Under the pieces are notes generated by a model. It had not been told where the DNA came from, searched no databases, and saw nothing but the letters and a program-made list of their open reading frames with translations. Below are positions 43,201 to 52,578 of a stretch of 64,000 nt of DNA, one piece after another (position 1 is the first letter of the stretch; each line of letters starts with the position of its first letter). The DNA comes from Acidobacteriales bacterium 59-55 (lineage in GTDB: Bacteria > Acidobacteriota > Terriglobia > Terriglobales > Acidobacteriaceae), in assembly GCA_001897435.1 (NCBI GenBank), contig MKSV01000009.1, forward strand, positions 124,001 to 188,000, in the 5' to 3' direction. The position numbers were made by a program, and so were the translations under genes.

Positions 43201-44442
43201 CTAGACAGATGAAATGGGCTCCGCTGGAACTTTTGCCGCCTGTTTCAGGTTGACCAGCTTCAAGGCAAAATCGCCGAAGTGACGGACTAAACTTCCACCT
43301 GTAGGAGAGAAGTAGATGACGCAAGCCAGAAGATAAATAACGCTTTTGATCTCCCGGTGCTTTATTGAATAACGCAGATGCTTTAACAGCGGGGCGCCCA
43401 GAGCCGCGCGAATCTGCTTCGACAAGCGCCGGTTAGACATCTCCCGTATTGTGGCGCGGAATTCCAACGCGTGCGAGAAGTTCCACATGGCAATCGTTGG
43501 AGTTCCAAACATTCCATGGAGGATGGCTGATTGCTCAGGGCTGAGGTCACGAAGCTGCGCTCTCCGGGCGATAATCTCTACCATGCGCATGTCTTTTGCC
43601 GCCAGATCCCAGAGATCTCTTCGTCCAACGATGACACATCGCTGAAGCAGTGCTGTAACTTGATCATCTTCACTCGATAGATCGCGAGCGCCTGGTAAAA
43701 ATTCTTCGAGAGCATACAGCGAATAAATGGATTTGAAAATCCGCTGGTTGAACCCATGCCAAACTGCTGCGTTATCCTGCGCCTTAATCCGTAGAGTCGA
43801 GGAGCCGCGCACTCCTGAATGCTGCCGCTGGCTGAATACGAGACCATCGATTCGCTTTCCCCGGAACCTCCGTACCAGGCGAAGCAACATTTCGTAGTCC
43901 TGAGTTCGAATGAACTCTTCGTTGAAAGCTCCCGCCTGCTCATAGCACCTTTTTCGAACCAGCATATTCGATTGAAAGATCAGGCATCGCTGCATCAATA
44001 CGAGGGAGAGCATATCGTCATCGGGTGGATGAGAATCTCGCGGCTCGATCAGGACATTCCCCGAGGCCGATACTCGAAAGGCGTTATGGCCACCATAGGA
44101 GAATTCGCACTCCGGACTGCATTCCAGGCCCGCCACGAGCCGTTCGATGCAATCTCTCATCGCAATATCATCGTCGTCGAGAATATAAATCAGCTCATTC
44201 GAAACATTCTTCAGTGCCAGATTAAGGGCTGCCGACTTGCCCCTGTTCGCTTGTCGGAGATAGATGATTTGCGAAGAGACTTTGGCAACGACCTCTGCCG
44301 TGTCGTCCGTCGATCCATCATCCACAACAATGATCTCGTCCGGAGGCGTGGTTTGCGCGAGGAGGCTCGCGAGCGCCTCCTTTAGAAACGTGCTGCGATT
44401 ATAGGTGGGGATAATAGCAGTTACGCCGGAAGCGGGTGGCAT
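43201..44442 (-). CDS. Family 2 glycosyltransferase
   Basis: A 413-residue protein. The N-terminal GT-A domain has the nucleotide-sugar site (TAIIPTYNRSTFLKEALASL, then EIIVVDDGSTDDTAEVV) and the metal-binding ELIYILDDDDIAMRDCIERL. TQDYEMLLRLVRRFRGK fits the usual catalytic-base region (ED-like). The C-terminal 180 residues are helical and unassigned, without clear membrane segments. It probably adds a sugar to surface polysaccharide or lipid. No other polysaccharide genes adjoin it. Confidence 0.9.
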   Translation of the reverse strand: MPPASGVTAIIPTYNRSTFLKEALASLLAQTTPPDEIIVVDDGSTDDTAEVVAKVSSQIIYLRQANRGKSAALNLALKNVSNELIYILDDDDIAMRDCIERLVAGLECSPECEFSYGGHNAFRVSASGNVLIEPRDSHPPDDDMLSLVLMQRCLIFQSNMLVRKRCYEQAGAFNEEFIRTQDYEMLLRLVRRFRGKRIDGLVFSQRQHSGVRGSSTLRIKAQDNAAVWHGFNQRIFKSIYSLYALEEFLPGARDLSSEDDQVTALLQRCVIVGRRDLWDLAAKDMRMVEIIARRAQLRDLSPEQSAILHGMFGTPTIAMWNFSHALEFRATIREMSNRRLSKQIRAALGAPLLKHLRYSIKHREIKSVIYLLACVIYFSPTGGSLVRHFGDFALKLVNLKQAAKVPAEPISSV

Positions 44443-44831
44443 GGCCTAAGTCCGTCCATTCGAAGATTAAGATCCTTGGCCCAGGCAGGCAAGACGGGCA
44501 TCGACGTTCAACCGAGAAGATTAATTCACTTGAATAACACAAAAGTTGTATCACAAATGCTTCTCAATTGTCTTGACGTTTTTAATTATGTGTGAATTGT
44601 ATGACGGGAATACGAAAAATTGCAGGCCGCAGGTTAGTTATAAAATCAATCTTTTAAATAAAACGGAAACCTGACGCTTACTCATCGTTGATGACCGGCG
44701 GTGGTCTATGGCAGGACAGATGACTCGACAGGCTTCCATTTCATACCGGTTTTCGCCGTTGCGGCATGCTCATTTTCTCCTGCTGGAGCGTATGATTTTG
44801 CTGTGGGTCCAACTAAAAAGGAGAATGGTTG
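44443..44831. other. Intergenic region upstream of the phosphofructokinase gene
   Basis: It is AT-rich around 44,520-44,660 and probably contains divergent promoters for the glycosyltransferase and phosphofructokinase genes. No gene, tRNA or strong hairpin is recognised. AAAAAGGAG at 44815-44823 is the phosphofructokinase ribosome-binding site. Confidence 0.45.
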
Positions 44832-45872
44832 ATGCGGATTGGAATGTTGACTGGCGGTGGAGATTGTCCCGGATTGAATGCCGTGATTCGTGCCGCGGTG
44901 CGCAAGGGAATTCTTCACCACGGTGATGAATTTATTGGATTTATGGAGGGATGGCGAGGAGTCATCGAAGATGTGACGATGCCGCTGACGCTGGAGACGA
45001 CCTCCGGCATCCTGCAAAAGGGGGGAACAATCCTGCGGTCTTCACGGACGAATGTGAAGAAGATTGAGGGCGGTTTTGAGAAGTGTGTTGAGACCATCAA
45101 ACGGAATAAGCTGGACGCTCTGATCGCGCTGGGCGGCGACGATACGCAGTCCATCAGCCTGGCGCTGAGCGAGCGCGGCGTAAAGTGCGTTGGCGTTCCC
45201 AAGACCATCGACAACGATCTGAGCGGGACCGATGCCTGCTTCGGCTTTGATACGGCGGTCATGATTGCCACCGAGGCGGTGGACCGACTGCACTCGACTG
45301 CGGAGTCGCACAACCGCGTGCTCGTCTGCGAGGTGATGGGACGCGATGCGGGCTGGATCGCGATCACCTCCGGGATCGCCGGCGGCGCGGACGTCATTCT
45401 GGTGCCCGAGGTTCCCATCGATATCGAGGAGACCTGCCGGCTGATCAAGTATCGCTACGAGCATGGGAAGAAGTTTGCGATTGTAGTGGTAGCCGAGGGC
45501 GCGAAGTTTCCCGAGGGCGCCGTGGCCACCCACGATACCTCGCTGGACTCGTTCGGCCATCCGCGTCTGAGCGGTATCGGGCAGACGCTCGCCGAGGAGA
45601 TCGAGAAGCGTACCGGCTACGAGACTCGCAGCGTGAACCTGGGTCATACGCAGCGCGGCGGTACGCCGACGGCCTATGACCGGATGCTGGCGACGCGCTA
45701 TGGCGTGGCCGCAATCGATCTGGTCCATGCGGGCAAGTTCGGTCGCCTGGTCGTACTGCGCGGAACCCAGATCTCGGACATTCCCATCGCGGATGCCATC
45801 GCCAAGACGAGAACCGTTGGTCAGGACCTGCTGGATGTGGCAAAGAGCTTGCAGCCTCTCAAGAAGGGTTAA
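44832..45872 (+). CDS. pfkA: 6-phosphofructokinase, pyrophosphate-type active site
   Basis: The ATG at 44832 lies 8 nt after AAAAAGGAG; a TTG one codon earlier is less likely. The 346-residue protein has the phosphofructokinase signatures MLTGGGDCPGLNAVIRA, IALGGDDTQS, VGVPKTIDNDLSGTD and CEVMGRDAGWIAI. It phosphorylates fructose 6-phosphate. Residue 104 is Asp (GGDD) and residue 124 is Lys (PKTIDND); ATP-dependent enzymes have Gly at both, while these residues are typical of pyrophosphate-dependent forms. A terminator follows 24 bp after the stop. Confidence 0.93.
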   Translation: MRIGMLTGGGDCPGLNAVIRAAVRKGILHHGDEFIGFMEGWRGVIEDVTMPLTLETTSGILQKGGTILRSSRTNVKKIEGGFEKCVETIKRNKLDALIALGGDDTQSISLALSERGVKCVGVPKTIDNDLSGTDACFGFDTAVMIATEAVDRLHSTAESHNRVLVCEVMGRDAGWIAITSGIAGGADVILVPEVPIDIEETCRLIKYRYEHGKKFAIVVVAEGAKFPEGAVATHDTSLDSFGHPRLSGIGQTLAEEIEKRTGYETRSVNLGHTQRGGTPTAYDRMLATRYGVAAIDLVHAGKFGRLVVLRGTQISDIPIADAIAKTRTVGQDLLDVAKSLQPLKKG

Positions 45873-45896
45873 TACCGCGGTACAAGATGATTTAAG

Positions 45897-45927
45897 AAAG
45901 CCCCGGAGCTTCTTCCGGGGCTTTTTC
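45897..45927 (+). terminator. Rho-independent terminator after the phosphofructokinase gene
   Basis: AAAGCCCCGGA-gcttct-TCCGGGGCTTTTT forms a long GC-rich stem followed by a U-run. Confidence 0.93.
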
Positions 45928-46029
45928 CTTGGATCGAGAAGTGTGGTCCGGGGCTTCTATAGCTGCTTGCGCCTTCCGGCGGCGGATAGTTTGAGGGAAT
46001 GGAACTCCCGGCTATAATGAGTCATCGAA

Positions 46030-46104
46030 GCGGGAGTAGCTCAATGGTAGAGTAGCGGCTTCCCAAGCCGTTGGTTGCGGGTTCGATCCCCGTCTCCCGC
46101 TCCA
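46030..46104 (+). tRNA. tRNA-Gly(CCC)
   Basis: Acceptor GCGGGAG/CTCCCGC, D-arm AGCTCAATGGTAGAGT, anticodon stem GCGGC/GCCGT with loop TTCCCAA (anticodon CCC), T-arm GCGGGTTCGATCCCCGT and encoded CCA at 46102-46104. Confidence 0.96.
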
Positions 46105-46148
46105 GATTCCACATGTTATTCAATTGGTTTTTCAATCCTTAAGATCAG

Positions 46149-46176
46149 AACGGCCCTCCTTGAAAGGAGAGCCGTT
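46149..46176. terminator. Hairpin downstream of the ctp-type protease gene
   Basis: AACGGCcCTCCTT and AGGAGaGCCGTT form a nearly perfect stem about 30 bp beyond the minus-strand stop at 46206. No strong U-run is present. Confidence 0.5.
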
Positions 46177-46205
46177 GTATGAGAAAACCAGGTGCAGTCG
46201 ATGCG

Positions 46206-47831
46206 TTAAGGCTTCACCGCAGCGAGGGTCGTCTTTTGCGAAGCCGCCAGATGATCTTCCAGCGCCTGCGCTGCGGGTAAGTAGCCGATTGCCTTGGCGA
46301 TCTGCGGATCCCACTGAGCGCGGACTTTCAGACCCTCGAGTTGGCCGAACTGCGAAGTGAACAACTCGCTCTTGATGCTCTCCTTCACCCAGTCCGCCGC
46401 TCCAGCGATATCGGCATCGGTATAGTCGATCTTTTGCGACTGTAGGAAGTTCTTGAAGTTCTGAAGGATAGCGTCATCGACCACAAAGTCCTTGCTGACC
46501 GTGTGGGTGGCGAGATAGTACTTGCTGAAGTTAAAGAAGGCGTAGTTGCGGAGCAGGTTGCTCTGGAAGGGGGTGGCCTTGAGTTCCGGGATCTTCTCGT
46601 CCGGCGTGATGCCGCCGCCGCCGTAGACGGTCCGGCCTGAGTCGGTGAGCTTGACTTCGAGATTACTCTTGTCCGCCTTGAGCGCGTCGTCGCGAACGTA
46701 GTAGTAGTCGTAGAGCGAGACGCCGTTGTAGTTGCGCTGGATCAGGCGGCCTGACGGTGTGTAGTAGTGATAGGTGGTCAGAGCGAGGCCGGTATTCTCG
46801 CTGAGCTGGAAGACGGTCTGGACGAGTCCCTTGCCGAAGGTGGTCTCACCGACGATCAGGGCGCGGTCGTGGTCCTGCAACGCGCCGGAGACGATCTCAG
46901 CCGCGGAGGCGGTATTGCGGTTGACGAGGACAACGATGGGATACTTTTTGCCCTCTTCGCCGTGAGATACGCGATAGACCTGGTCAGGGAAGGCTCGACC
47001 CTTCTGCGAGACGACGATCTGGCCTTTTTGGAGGAACTTGTCGGCCATGTTGACGGCTTCGTTCAGCAGGCCGCCGGGATTGCTGCGCAGGTCGATGACG
47101 AGGCCGTTGATGTTGCCGAATTTATCCAGCGCGTCGCCTACTTCGCGACTGGTCGTCTCCATAAAGTTGGTGACGTGCATGTAACCGATGCCGGGGCGGA
47201 TCATAAAGGCCAGATCGACCGAGGGACGAGAGACCTCGTCGCGGATCAGGTCGAAGACCAGAGGCTTGGCCGAGCCCTCGCGATCCATTGTCACCGAAAC
47301 GTGGGTTCCGCGCGGCCCCTTTAATAGGTTGGCGACGGCCAGAGAATCCATGCCGTCGGTCGATTTATCGTCGACCTTCTTGATGACGTCGCCGGGGCGG
47401 ATGCCGGCTTTATACGCGGGGGTACCCTCGAAGGGAGTCAGGACGACGATCTTCAGCCCATTCTTGGCCGTGGCATCCGGCTGCGGCTGAATGGACATGC
47501 CCACGCCGTAGTACTTGCCGTGCTGGTCCTCGCGCATCTGGGCGAAGGCCTTGGGATCGTAGAAGTTAGAGTGCGGATCGAGGGTGTGCAGCATCCCCGG
47601 GATGGCGCCGTCGTAGATGGCCTTGTCAACCTTGTCGGAATCGAGATGCTCCGCGTAGTTCTGCTCGACCATGGCGTAGACGTTGGTAAAGGAGTGGAGC
47701 GAGTCGCGGAGGGTGGATTCATCGCTGGCCGACTGGGCCGCGACCTTCTGGTTGATGAATGTGCCGAGCACGGCGCAGGTGGCCAGAAAAAGCGTGACGA
47801 TGAAGAGTGCGCGACGGGTGCGGGGTGCCAT
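46206..47831 (-). CDS. C-terminal processing peptidase (S41 family) with PDZ domain
   Basis: The ATG at 47831 (MAPRTRRALF) is chosen; an in-frame TTG at 47849 is possible. About 541 residues. The N-terminus has a signal/anchor (ALFIVTLFLATCAVLGTF). The PDZ domain includes VVLTPFEGTPAYKAGIRPGD. The catalytic serine is in NRNTASAAEIVSGALQDHD near residue 307, with the lysine in GETTFGKGLVQTVFQL near 331. It cleaves periplasmic proteins at their C-termini. It is divergent from the PpiC-type gene, so periplasmic proteolysis and folding genes share an intergenic region. Confidence 0.94.
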   Translation of the reverse strand: MAPRTRRALFIVTLFLATCAVLGTFINQKVAAQSASDESTLRDSLHSFTNVYAMVEQNYAEHLDSDKVDKAIYDGAIPGMLHTLDPHSNFYDPKAFAQMREDQHGKYYGVGMSIQPQPDATAKNGLKIVVLTPFEGTPAYKAGIRPGDVIKKVDDKSTDGMDSLAVANLLKGPRGTHVSVTMDREGSAKPLVFDLIRDEVSRPSVDLAFMIRPGIGYMHVTNFMETTSREVGDALDKFGNINGLVIDLRSNPGGLLNEAVNMADKFLQKGQIVVSQKGRAFPDQVYRVSHGEEGKKYPIVVLVNRNTASAAEIVSGALQDHDRALIVGETTFGKGLVQTVFQLSENTGLALTTYHYYTPSGRLIQRNYNGVSLYDYYYVRDDALKADKSNLEVKLTDSGRTVYGGGGITPDEKIPELKATPFQSNLLRNYAFFNFSKYYLATHTVSKDFVVDDAILQNFKNFLQSQKIDYTDADIAGAADWVKESIKSELFTSQFGQLEGLKVRAQWDPQIAKAIGYLPAAQALEDHLAASQKTTLAAVKP

Positions 47832-48126
47832 TGGCTTGGATAACCTCAAAAAAGGGGGAAACAGTGCTCAATTCCATGCACGGAGATGCATCGTATCGGC
47901 GCGCCCTCTTTGGACGGAGTATAGCATCGGCGGGTGAGCGGCGGCTTGCCGGAAAAGGGCATTCGCTAGTTAGGTGCGGGGCAGTTAGAATGATGAACGG
48001 ATACCGTCCTCTGTTTTGGCAAGTCAAAACAGGCAGGGAGGCAGTCTTGTGCGATGGATTTCGATGGACTTGCGGCGGGGCAAAATTAGAGCCGCAGAAC
48101 GCTGATAACTGAAGATACGAGTGACG
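47832..48126. promoter_or_regulatory. Divergent promoter region between protease and isomerase genes
   Basis: About 295 bp between two divergent genes with no credible frame of its own. It must contain both promoters; no exact boxes can be assigned with confidence. Confidence 0.4.
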
Positions 48127-49986
48127 ATGACTTTTAGAATTTCGCAGTTTGCGATGGTGTTCGGGTTGGGTTTGCTGACATTGCAGGGAGCGGCCCAGGC
48201 GCCGCGGTATCAGAGCCCCCTCGACGTTCAGGCGCCGGAGCCGCAACTGACGCTCCCCTCTCCCGCTCCGATTACGCCGAATGGCACCGTGGTGGAGGAT
48301 GTGATCGCTCGCGTGAACGATCAGATCATCAATCGAAGCGACGTCGAACGGGCGATGCAGGAGCTGGCCCGCGAGGACCAGCAGAGTCATGCCACGCCTG
48401 AAGAGGCGGCAGACCGGCGGAAGAATCTGCTGCGTGACATGATCGATAAGCAGCTCCTGCTGTCCAAGGGCAAGGAATTGGGGCTAAACGCCGACGCCGA
48501 AGTCGTCCGGCGGTTGGACGAGATTCGGAAACAGAACCATCTGGATTCCATGGAGGCTCTCGAAAAGGCGGCGGCGCAGCAGGGCGTCTCTTTTGAGGAT
48601 TTCAAGGCGAATATTCGCGACAGCATCATCACGCAGCAGGTTGTACGCGACGAGGTGGGCCGTCGTCTGCAGATGACGCAGGGGAAGGAACAGGCTTACT
48701 ACGAGGCTCACAAGCAGGATTTTGCCCAGCCGGAGCAGGTAAGGCTGAGCGAGATTCTTATTCCCACTCCGACCGATGCGAACGAAGAAGTAATCGCGCA
48801 GGCCAAGGCAAAGGCCGAAGACGTTGCCGCGAAGATCAAGGCAGGCGGCAAGTTCGACGATCTTGCCAAGCAGTATTCCGGCGGCTCGACGGCGGCTCAG
48901 GGCGGCGATCTGGGTACATACAAACGGGGGGCACTGGCGAAGGTTCTGGAAGATCAGACATTCAGCCTTCAACCCGGAGGAGTAACAGCGCCGATTCAAA
49001 CTCGCCAGGGGTTCGTGATCCTCAAGGTGACCGAACATCAGGCAGCGGGCACGCCTCCGCTCAAGGATATTGAGCCGCAGGTGCAGGAAGCGATGTACAT
49101 GCAGCAGTTGCAGCCTGCGCTGCGCGCTTATCTGACCAAGCTGCGCGAAGAGGCGTACATCGACATTGCAACGGGATTCGTGGACTCCGGAGCCAGCCCG
49201 AACGAGACCAAGCCGGTGTTCTCGGCGTATGCTCCCCCAGCCCCGAAGAAGAAGAAAGTACAGCAGAAAGAGCGGTTTGTTCATTCCGGCGGACGTCTCG
49301 CAGCGGCAACCAAGGCTCCGGCCGCCGCTGCGGCAACCCCTGTGGCTGCGGTTGCGACTGCGAGCAATAGCAAGAAGAGATCCAAGCCCAGGAAGATCAA
49401 GCGTGAGAAAGTTCGTTTCGGCCAGGCTCCCCGGCAAGCCCTGCCCCCCGGACCGCAGGAGACTGCTGTTGGCGGCGATGTAGGCGCTGGAGCTTCGTCG
49501 GCCAGCGAGATTCCGGGTGGCTCGACCGCTCCGGGAGCGGCAATGACGTCGATTGGGGATGAGGAGAACGCGCAGAACGCCGATGTGAATCCGCTGACGC
49601 CGGTCGAGCCTAAGGCCAAGAAGACACGCTTCGCGGAGCGCGAGAACATCGTCATCGCCGAGAAGAAAGCCGCCAAGGAGAGAAAGATAAAGGAAAAAGC
49701 TGTGGCTACGCCGGAGCCGATGTCCGCCGAGGAGAAGGCCACCCAGAAGGCTCAGGCAGCTCCGATGGGCCTGAACGGGGATACGGCAAAGAAGAAGAAA
49801 AAGGTGAAGGTCAAGGGAGCGCCGAAGGAGCGCCTGCAGGATCGTCCCAGCACGCCGGAGGCTGCTCCGCCTCCGCCCGCGCCTACGGTTAACCCCGCGC
49901 TCGGTCAAGGTCCGTTGGGGCCCGCTGCGCCACCTCCGCCGACCACCCCGGCACCAGCAGCGCCGGCAACTCCTCCGAGCAACTAA
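48127..49986 (+). CDS. SurA/PpiC-type peptidyl-prolyl isomerase with Lys/Ala/Pro-rich tail
   Basis: The ATG at 48127 is used; a GTG lies 6 bp earlier. About 619 residues. A signal peptide (MVFGLGLLTLQGAAQA) is followed by a SurA-like N-terminal chaperone region (VIARVNDQIINRSDVERAMQ). The parvulin domain lies about residues 200-305 (VRLSEILIPTPTDANEE, GKFDDLAKQYSGGSTAAQGG, then LGTYKRGAL and TRQGFVILKVTEH). The last 250 residues are low-complexity and rich in Lys, Ala and Pro. It helps outer-membrane or secreted proteins fold in the periplasm. The tail is unusual for SurA. Confidence 0.9.
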   Translation: MTFRISQFAMVFGLGLLTLQGAAQAPRYQSPLDVQAPEPQLTLPSPAPITPNGTVVEDVIARVNDQIINRSDVERAMQELAREDQQSHATPEEAADRRKNLLRDMIDKQLLLSKGKELGLNADAEVVRRLDEIRKQNHLDSMEALEKAAAQQGVSFEDFKANIRDSIITQQVVRDEVGRRLQMTQGKEQAYYEAHKQDFAQPEQVRLSEILIPTPTDANEEVIAQAKAKAEDVAAKIKAGGKFDDLAKQYSGGSTAAQGGDLGTYKRGALAKVLEDQTFSLQPGGVTAPIQTRQGFVILKVTEHQAAGTPPLKDIEPQVQEAMYMQQLQPALRAYLTKLREEAYIDIATGFVDSGASPNETKPVFSAYAPPAPKKKKVQQKERFVHSGGRLAAATKAPAAAAATPVAAVATASNSKKRSKPRKIKREKVRFGQAPRQALPPGPQETAVGGDVGAGASSASEIPGGSTAPGAAMTSIGDEENAQNADVNPLTPVEPKAKKTRFAERENIVIAEKKAAKERKIKEKAVATPEPMSAEEKATQKAQAAPMGLNGDTAKKKKKVKVKGAPKERLQDRPSTPEAAPPPPAPTVNPALGQGPLGPAAPPPPTTPAPAAPATPPSN

Positions 49987-50010
49987 CTGCGGCGGGAAAG
50001 TAACGGTCTA

Positions 50011-50049
50011 CAACGACGCGAGGGCTCCGGCCCTCGCGTCGTTGCTTTT
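50011..50049 (+). terminator. Rho-independent terminator after the ppiC-type gene
   Basis: AACGACGCGAGGGC-tccg-GCCCTCGCGTCGTT is a perfect 14-bp stem followed by GCTTTTG. Confidence 0.9.
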
Positions 50050-50084
50050 GGGCAATCGATTATTCGCCCCGGCGGGGTATTCTG

Positions 50085-51068
50085 ATGGGCATGAAAGACT
50101 TTTTTATTGCCGATGCCGCCAGATTCGAGAACACGACGGTGACATCGTATTTTGCCCTGTCCTCGCTGTCGGTGCGGGAGAAGAAACAGGGCGGCCAGTA
50201 TCTGGCGCTCACGCTGACGGACAAGACCGGCGCGATGGAAGCGCGTATGTGGGATGAGGTCGCCGACGCGTTGGCAAGCTGCTCCGAGGGCTGCTATGTG
50301 AAGGTGCAGGGGCAGATCAGCAAATATCAGGGCAAGTTCCAGATCACTTTGCAGAAGATGCGCAACGCGGCGGAGAGTGAGATCGACCCTGCCGACTATC
50401 TGCCCGCGACACGCTTCGACGTGGATGAGATGTGGACTGAACTTCGCGGCTATGTCGCCCAGTTCACGAACCCGGATCTCAAGCGGCTCGTCTTCTCCTT
50501 TTTGGACGATGAGGCCATTGCAGCGGCCTACCGGGCCGCGCCGGCGGCGAAGCGACTGCACCATGCCTGGCTTGGCGGCCTGCTGGAGCATGTGGTCACC
50601 CTGGTCCGCGTATGCCTGGCGACGGCCCCCTTCTACCCTGAAGTTGACCCCGACCTGCTGGTAACCGGCGCCATTCTGCACGACATCGGCAAGACACGCG
50701 AACTGCACTGGAAGAACAGTTTCGGCTATACCCTCGAAGGCCAGATGATCGGCCACATCAGCATCGCGCAGGGAATGCTGATCGAGAAGGTGAGGGAACT
50801 GGAGCCTTTTCCCGACAAGCTGCGCCTGCTGGTGGAGCACATGATTCTCAGTCACCACGGCAAGTACGAGTTCGGCTCTCCCAAGCTGCCCATGACGCCC
50901 GAGGCGCTGCTGCTGAATGTGCTCGACGACCTCGAAGCCAAGATGCAGGTGCTGCGCAATGAGTTCGCCGCCGCCGCTGCCAGCGGAAAAGGCAGCGCCG
51001 AGATGACGGAGTGGGTGCGCAGCATGGAGCGCCCCCTGTTCGACTCGCGGAGCTATTTAAAGGATTGA
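50085..51068 (+). CDS. YhaM-like OB-fold/HD-domain 3'-5' exoribonuclease
   Basis: A 327-residue protein. The N-terminal OB fold (about 15-100) includes GGQYLALTLTDKTGAMEARM and YVKVQGQISKYQGKFQITLQ. The HD phosphohydrolase domain starts near 160, with the metal-binding histidine in HHAWLGGLLEHVVTLVRVC, the HD pair in ILHDIGKTRELHW and a late HMILSHHGKYEFGSPKLPMT. The order OB then HD is that of YhaM/CBF1-type 3'-5' exoribonucleases. The start follows a GC-rich leader after the terminator. Confidence 0.9.
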   Translation: MGMKDFFIADAARFENTTVTSYFALSSLSVREKKQGGQYLALTLTDKTGAMEARMWDEVADALASCSEGCYVKVQGQISKYQGKFQITLQKMRNAAESEIDPADYLPATRFDVDEMWTELRGYVAQFTNPDLKRLVFSFLDDEAIAAAYRAAPAAKRLHHAWLGGLLEHVVTLVRVCLATAPFYPEVDPDLLVTGAILHDIGKTRELHWKNSFGYTLEGQMIGHISIAQGMLIEKVRELEPFPDKLRLLVEHMILSHHGKYEFGSPKLPMTPEALLLNVLDDLEAKMQVLRNEFAAAAASGKGSAEMTEWVRSMERPLFDSRSYLKD

Positions 51069-51176
51069 GCATGGGGAAAATGGAGCCTTATTGGGGTTGC
51101 CCGCGGACATCGGATTAAATCCGGCCGGCATCTGAATCAATCAGATGTTTGAAATGTCGATCATTCGGGAGAGATT

Positions 51177-52487
51177 ATGCCGACGATCACTAAAGCTGAC
51201 GCGCTTTCTCATAAACTCCAGGAGGGGTTGACTCACGAACTGGAGTCCTATCATGGCCCGTCGTTCGAGTTGCGCTTCTGGGACCATACTGGTTCTCACT
51301 ACGGTTCGGGGACGCCTCTTTTTACCATCACGGTCAAATCGCTGGAGGTGCTCAAAGCGATTCTGTGGGATCCCGATGAGATCTCCCTGGGGGATGCCTT
51401 TGTGAAAGGCGACCTGGAGGTAGAGGGCGATATCTTTGCGATGTTTCAGTTCGCCGACTTCGTCTTCAGCAACGCCCATGGGGTCGAAACTCCTTCCTGC
51501 GCCCGGCGCCTTGCCATCTCAGCCACGAAGGGCTTTCGGCATCTGGAATATGCGATTAATGAGATGTTTGTCCATAGCCTGCGCCGGGACAGGCGCGCCA
51601 TCTCGTTTCACTACGACAAGCCGCCCGAGTTCTTTGCCCCCTGGCTCGGCCCGTCGATGGTGTACTCCTGCGCCTACTTCCGCCACAACTCCGACAGCCT
51701 GGAAGAGGCGCAGCGAAACAAGCTCGACCTGATCTGCCGTAAGCTGCGCCTCCGTCGCGGCGAGGAGATGCTGGATATCGGTTGCGGCTGGGGTAGCCTT
51801 GTTCTCCACGCGGCGAAGTACTATGGCGTCCATGCCACCGGGATCACCCTGAGCGAGCGGCAGTTTGCCTTCGCTCAGCAGCGCATCGCCCAGGACGGGC
51901 TCGAGGCCGAGTGCGAGGTCAGGCTTTGCGACTACCGGCAAATCCCGGATGAGACGCCGTCCTTCGACAAGATCGCGAGCGTCGGCATGTTCGAGCACGT
52001 CGGCAGGCAGAATCTGGGCACTTACTTTGACACCGTCAAAAGACTGTTGAGGCCCGGCGGAGCCTTTCTGAACCATGGGATCGTCTCGTCTCTCGACGAG
52101 GACCGGAAGCAGGGGCCGTCCTTTATCCGAAAGTACGTCTTTCCCGACACCGCGCTGGCCACGCTTCCAGCGGTTACCAGCGAGGCCGAGCACGCAGGGT
52201 TTGAACTGCGCGATGTCGAATGCCTCCGCGAGCACTATGAGCGCACGTTGCATAACTGGGTCGACCGGCTGGAGCGCTGCAAACGGGACCTGCTCAAATA
52301 TGTCGACCTGGATACCTATCGCGTCTGGCGGCTTTACATGGCGGGATCCGCCGAAGCCTTTCGGCAGGCCAAGATCAGCATCTACCAGATTCTGCTCCTG
52401 GACCCGAGGAACGGAGGGCACATGGAACCGCGCACACGAGAAGATTGGCTGCTCGATCGGCATGGCCAGTTAGTCGATGCACACTGA
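51177..52487 (+). CDS. cfa: Cyclopropane-fatty-acyl-phospholipid synthase
   Basis: A 436-residue protein. The SAM-binding motif is EMLDIGCGWGSLVLHAAKYY near residue 195, followed by TGITLSERQFAFAQQRI. Family-typical segments include SVGMFEHVGRQNLGTYFDTV, and RLYMAGSAEAFRQAKISIYQ at the C-terminus. The N-terminal lipid-binding part has WDPDEISLGDAFVKGDLEVE. It transfers a methylene group from SAM to unsaturated acyl chains in the inner membrane, a stress adaptation. GGAGAG precedes the ATG. It stands alone between the exoribonuclease gene and the small membrane protein. Confidence 0.95.
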   Translation: MPTITKADALSHKLQEGLTHELESYHGPSFELRFWDHTGSHYGSGTPLFTITVKSLEVLKAILWDPDEISLGDAFVKGDLEVEGDIFAMFQFADFVFSNAHGVETPSCARRLAISATKGFRHLEYAINEMFVHSLRRDRRAISFHYDKPPEFFAPWLGPSMVYSCAYFRHNSDSLEEAQRNKLDLICRKLRLRRGEEMLDIGCGWGSLVLHAAKYYGVHATGITLSERQFAFAQQRIAQDGLEAECEVRLCDYRQIPDETPSFDKIASVGMFEHVGRQNLGTYFDTVKRLLRPGGAFLNHGIVSSLDEDRKQGPSFIRKYVFPDTALATLPAVTSEAEHAGFELRDVECLREHYERTLHNWVDRLERCKRDLLKYVDLDTYRVWRLYMAGSAEAFRQAKISIYQILLLDPRNGGHMEPRTREDWLLDRHGQLVDAH

Positions 52488-52578
52488 ACTTCCACCCTCA
52501 CTCTACTGGCTGTCCAGTCAACGACAGCGTCTGACCAGGAAGCCTATATCAGGGCATGATTCCTACAGGGAAATCGCT

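Noticed and set aside
48484..49908. A 474-codon minus-strand frame
   Set aside because: It is the shadow of the PpiC-type gene in GC-rich DNA; the plus strand has the signal peptide and parvulin motifs.
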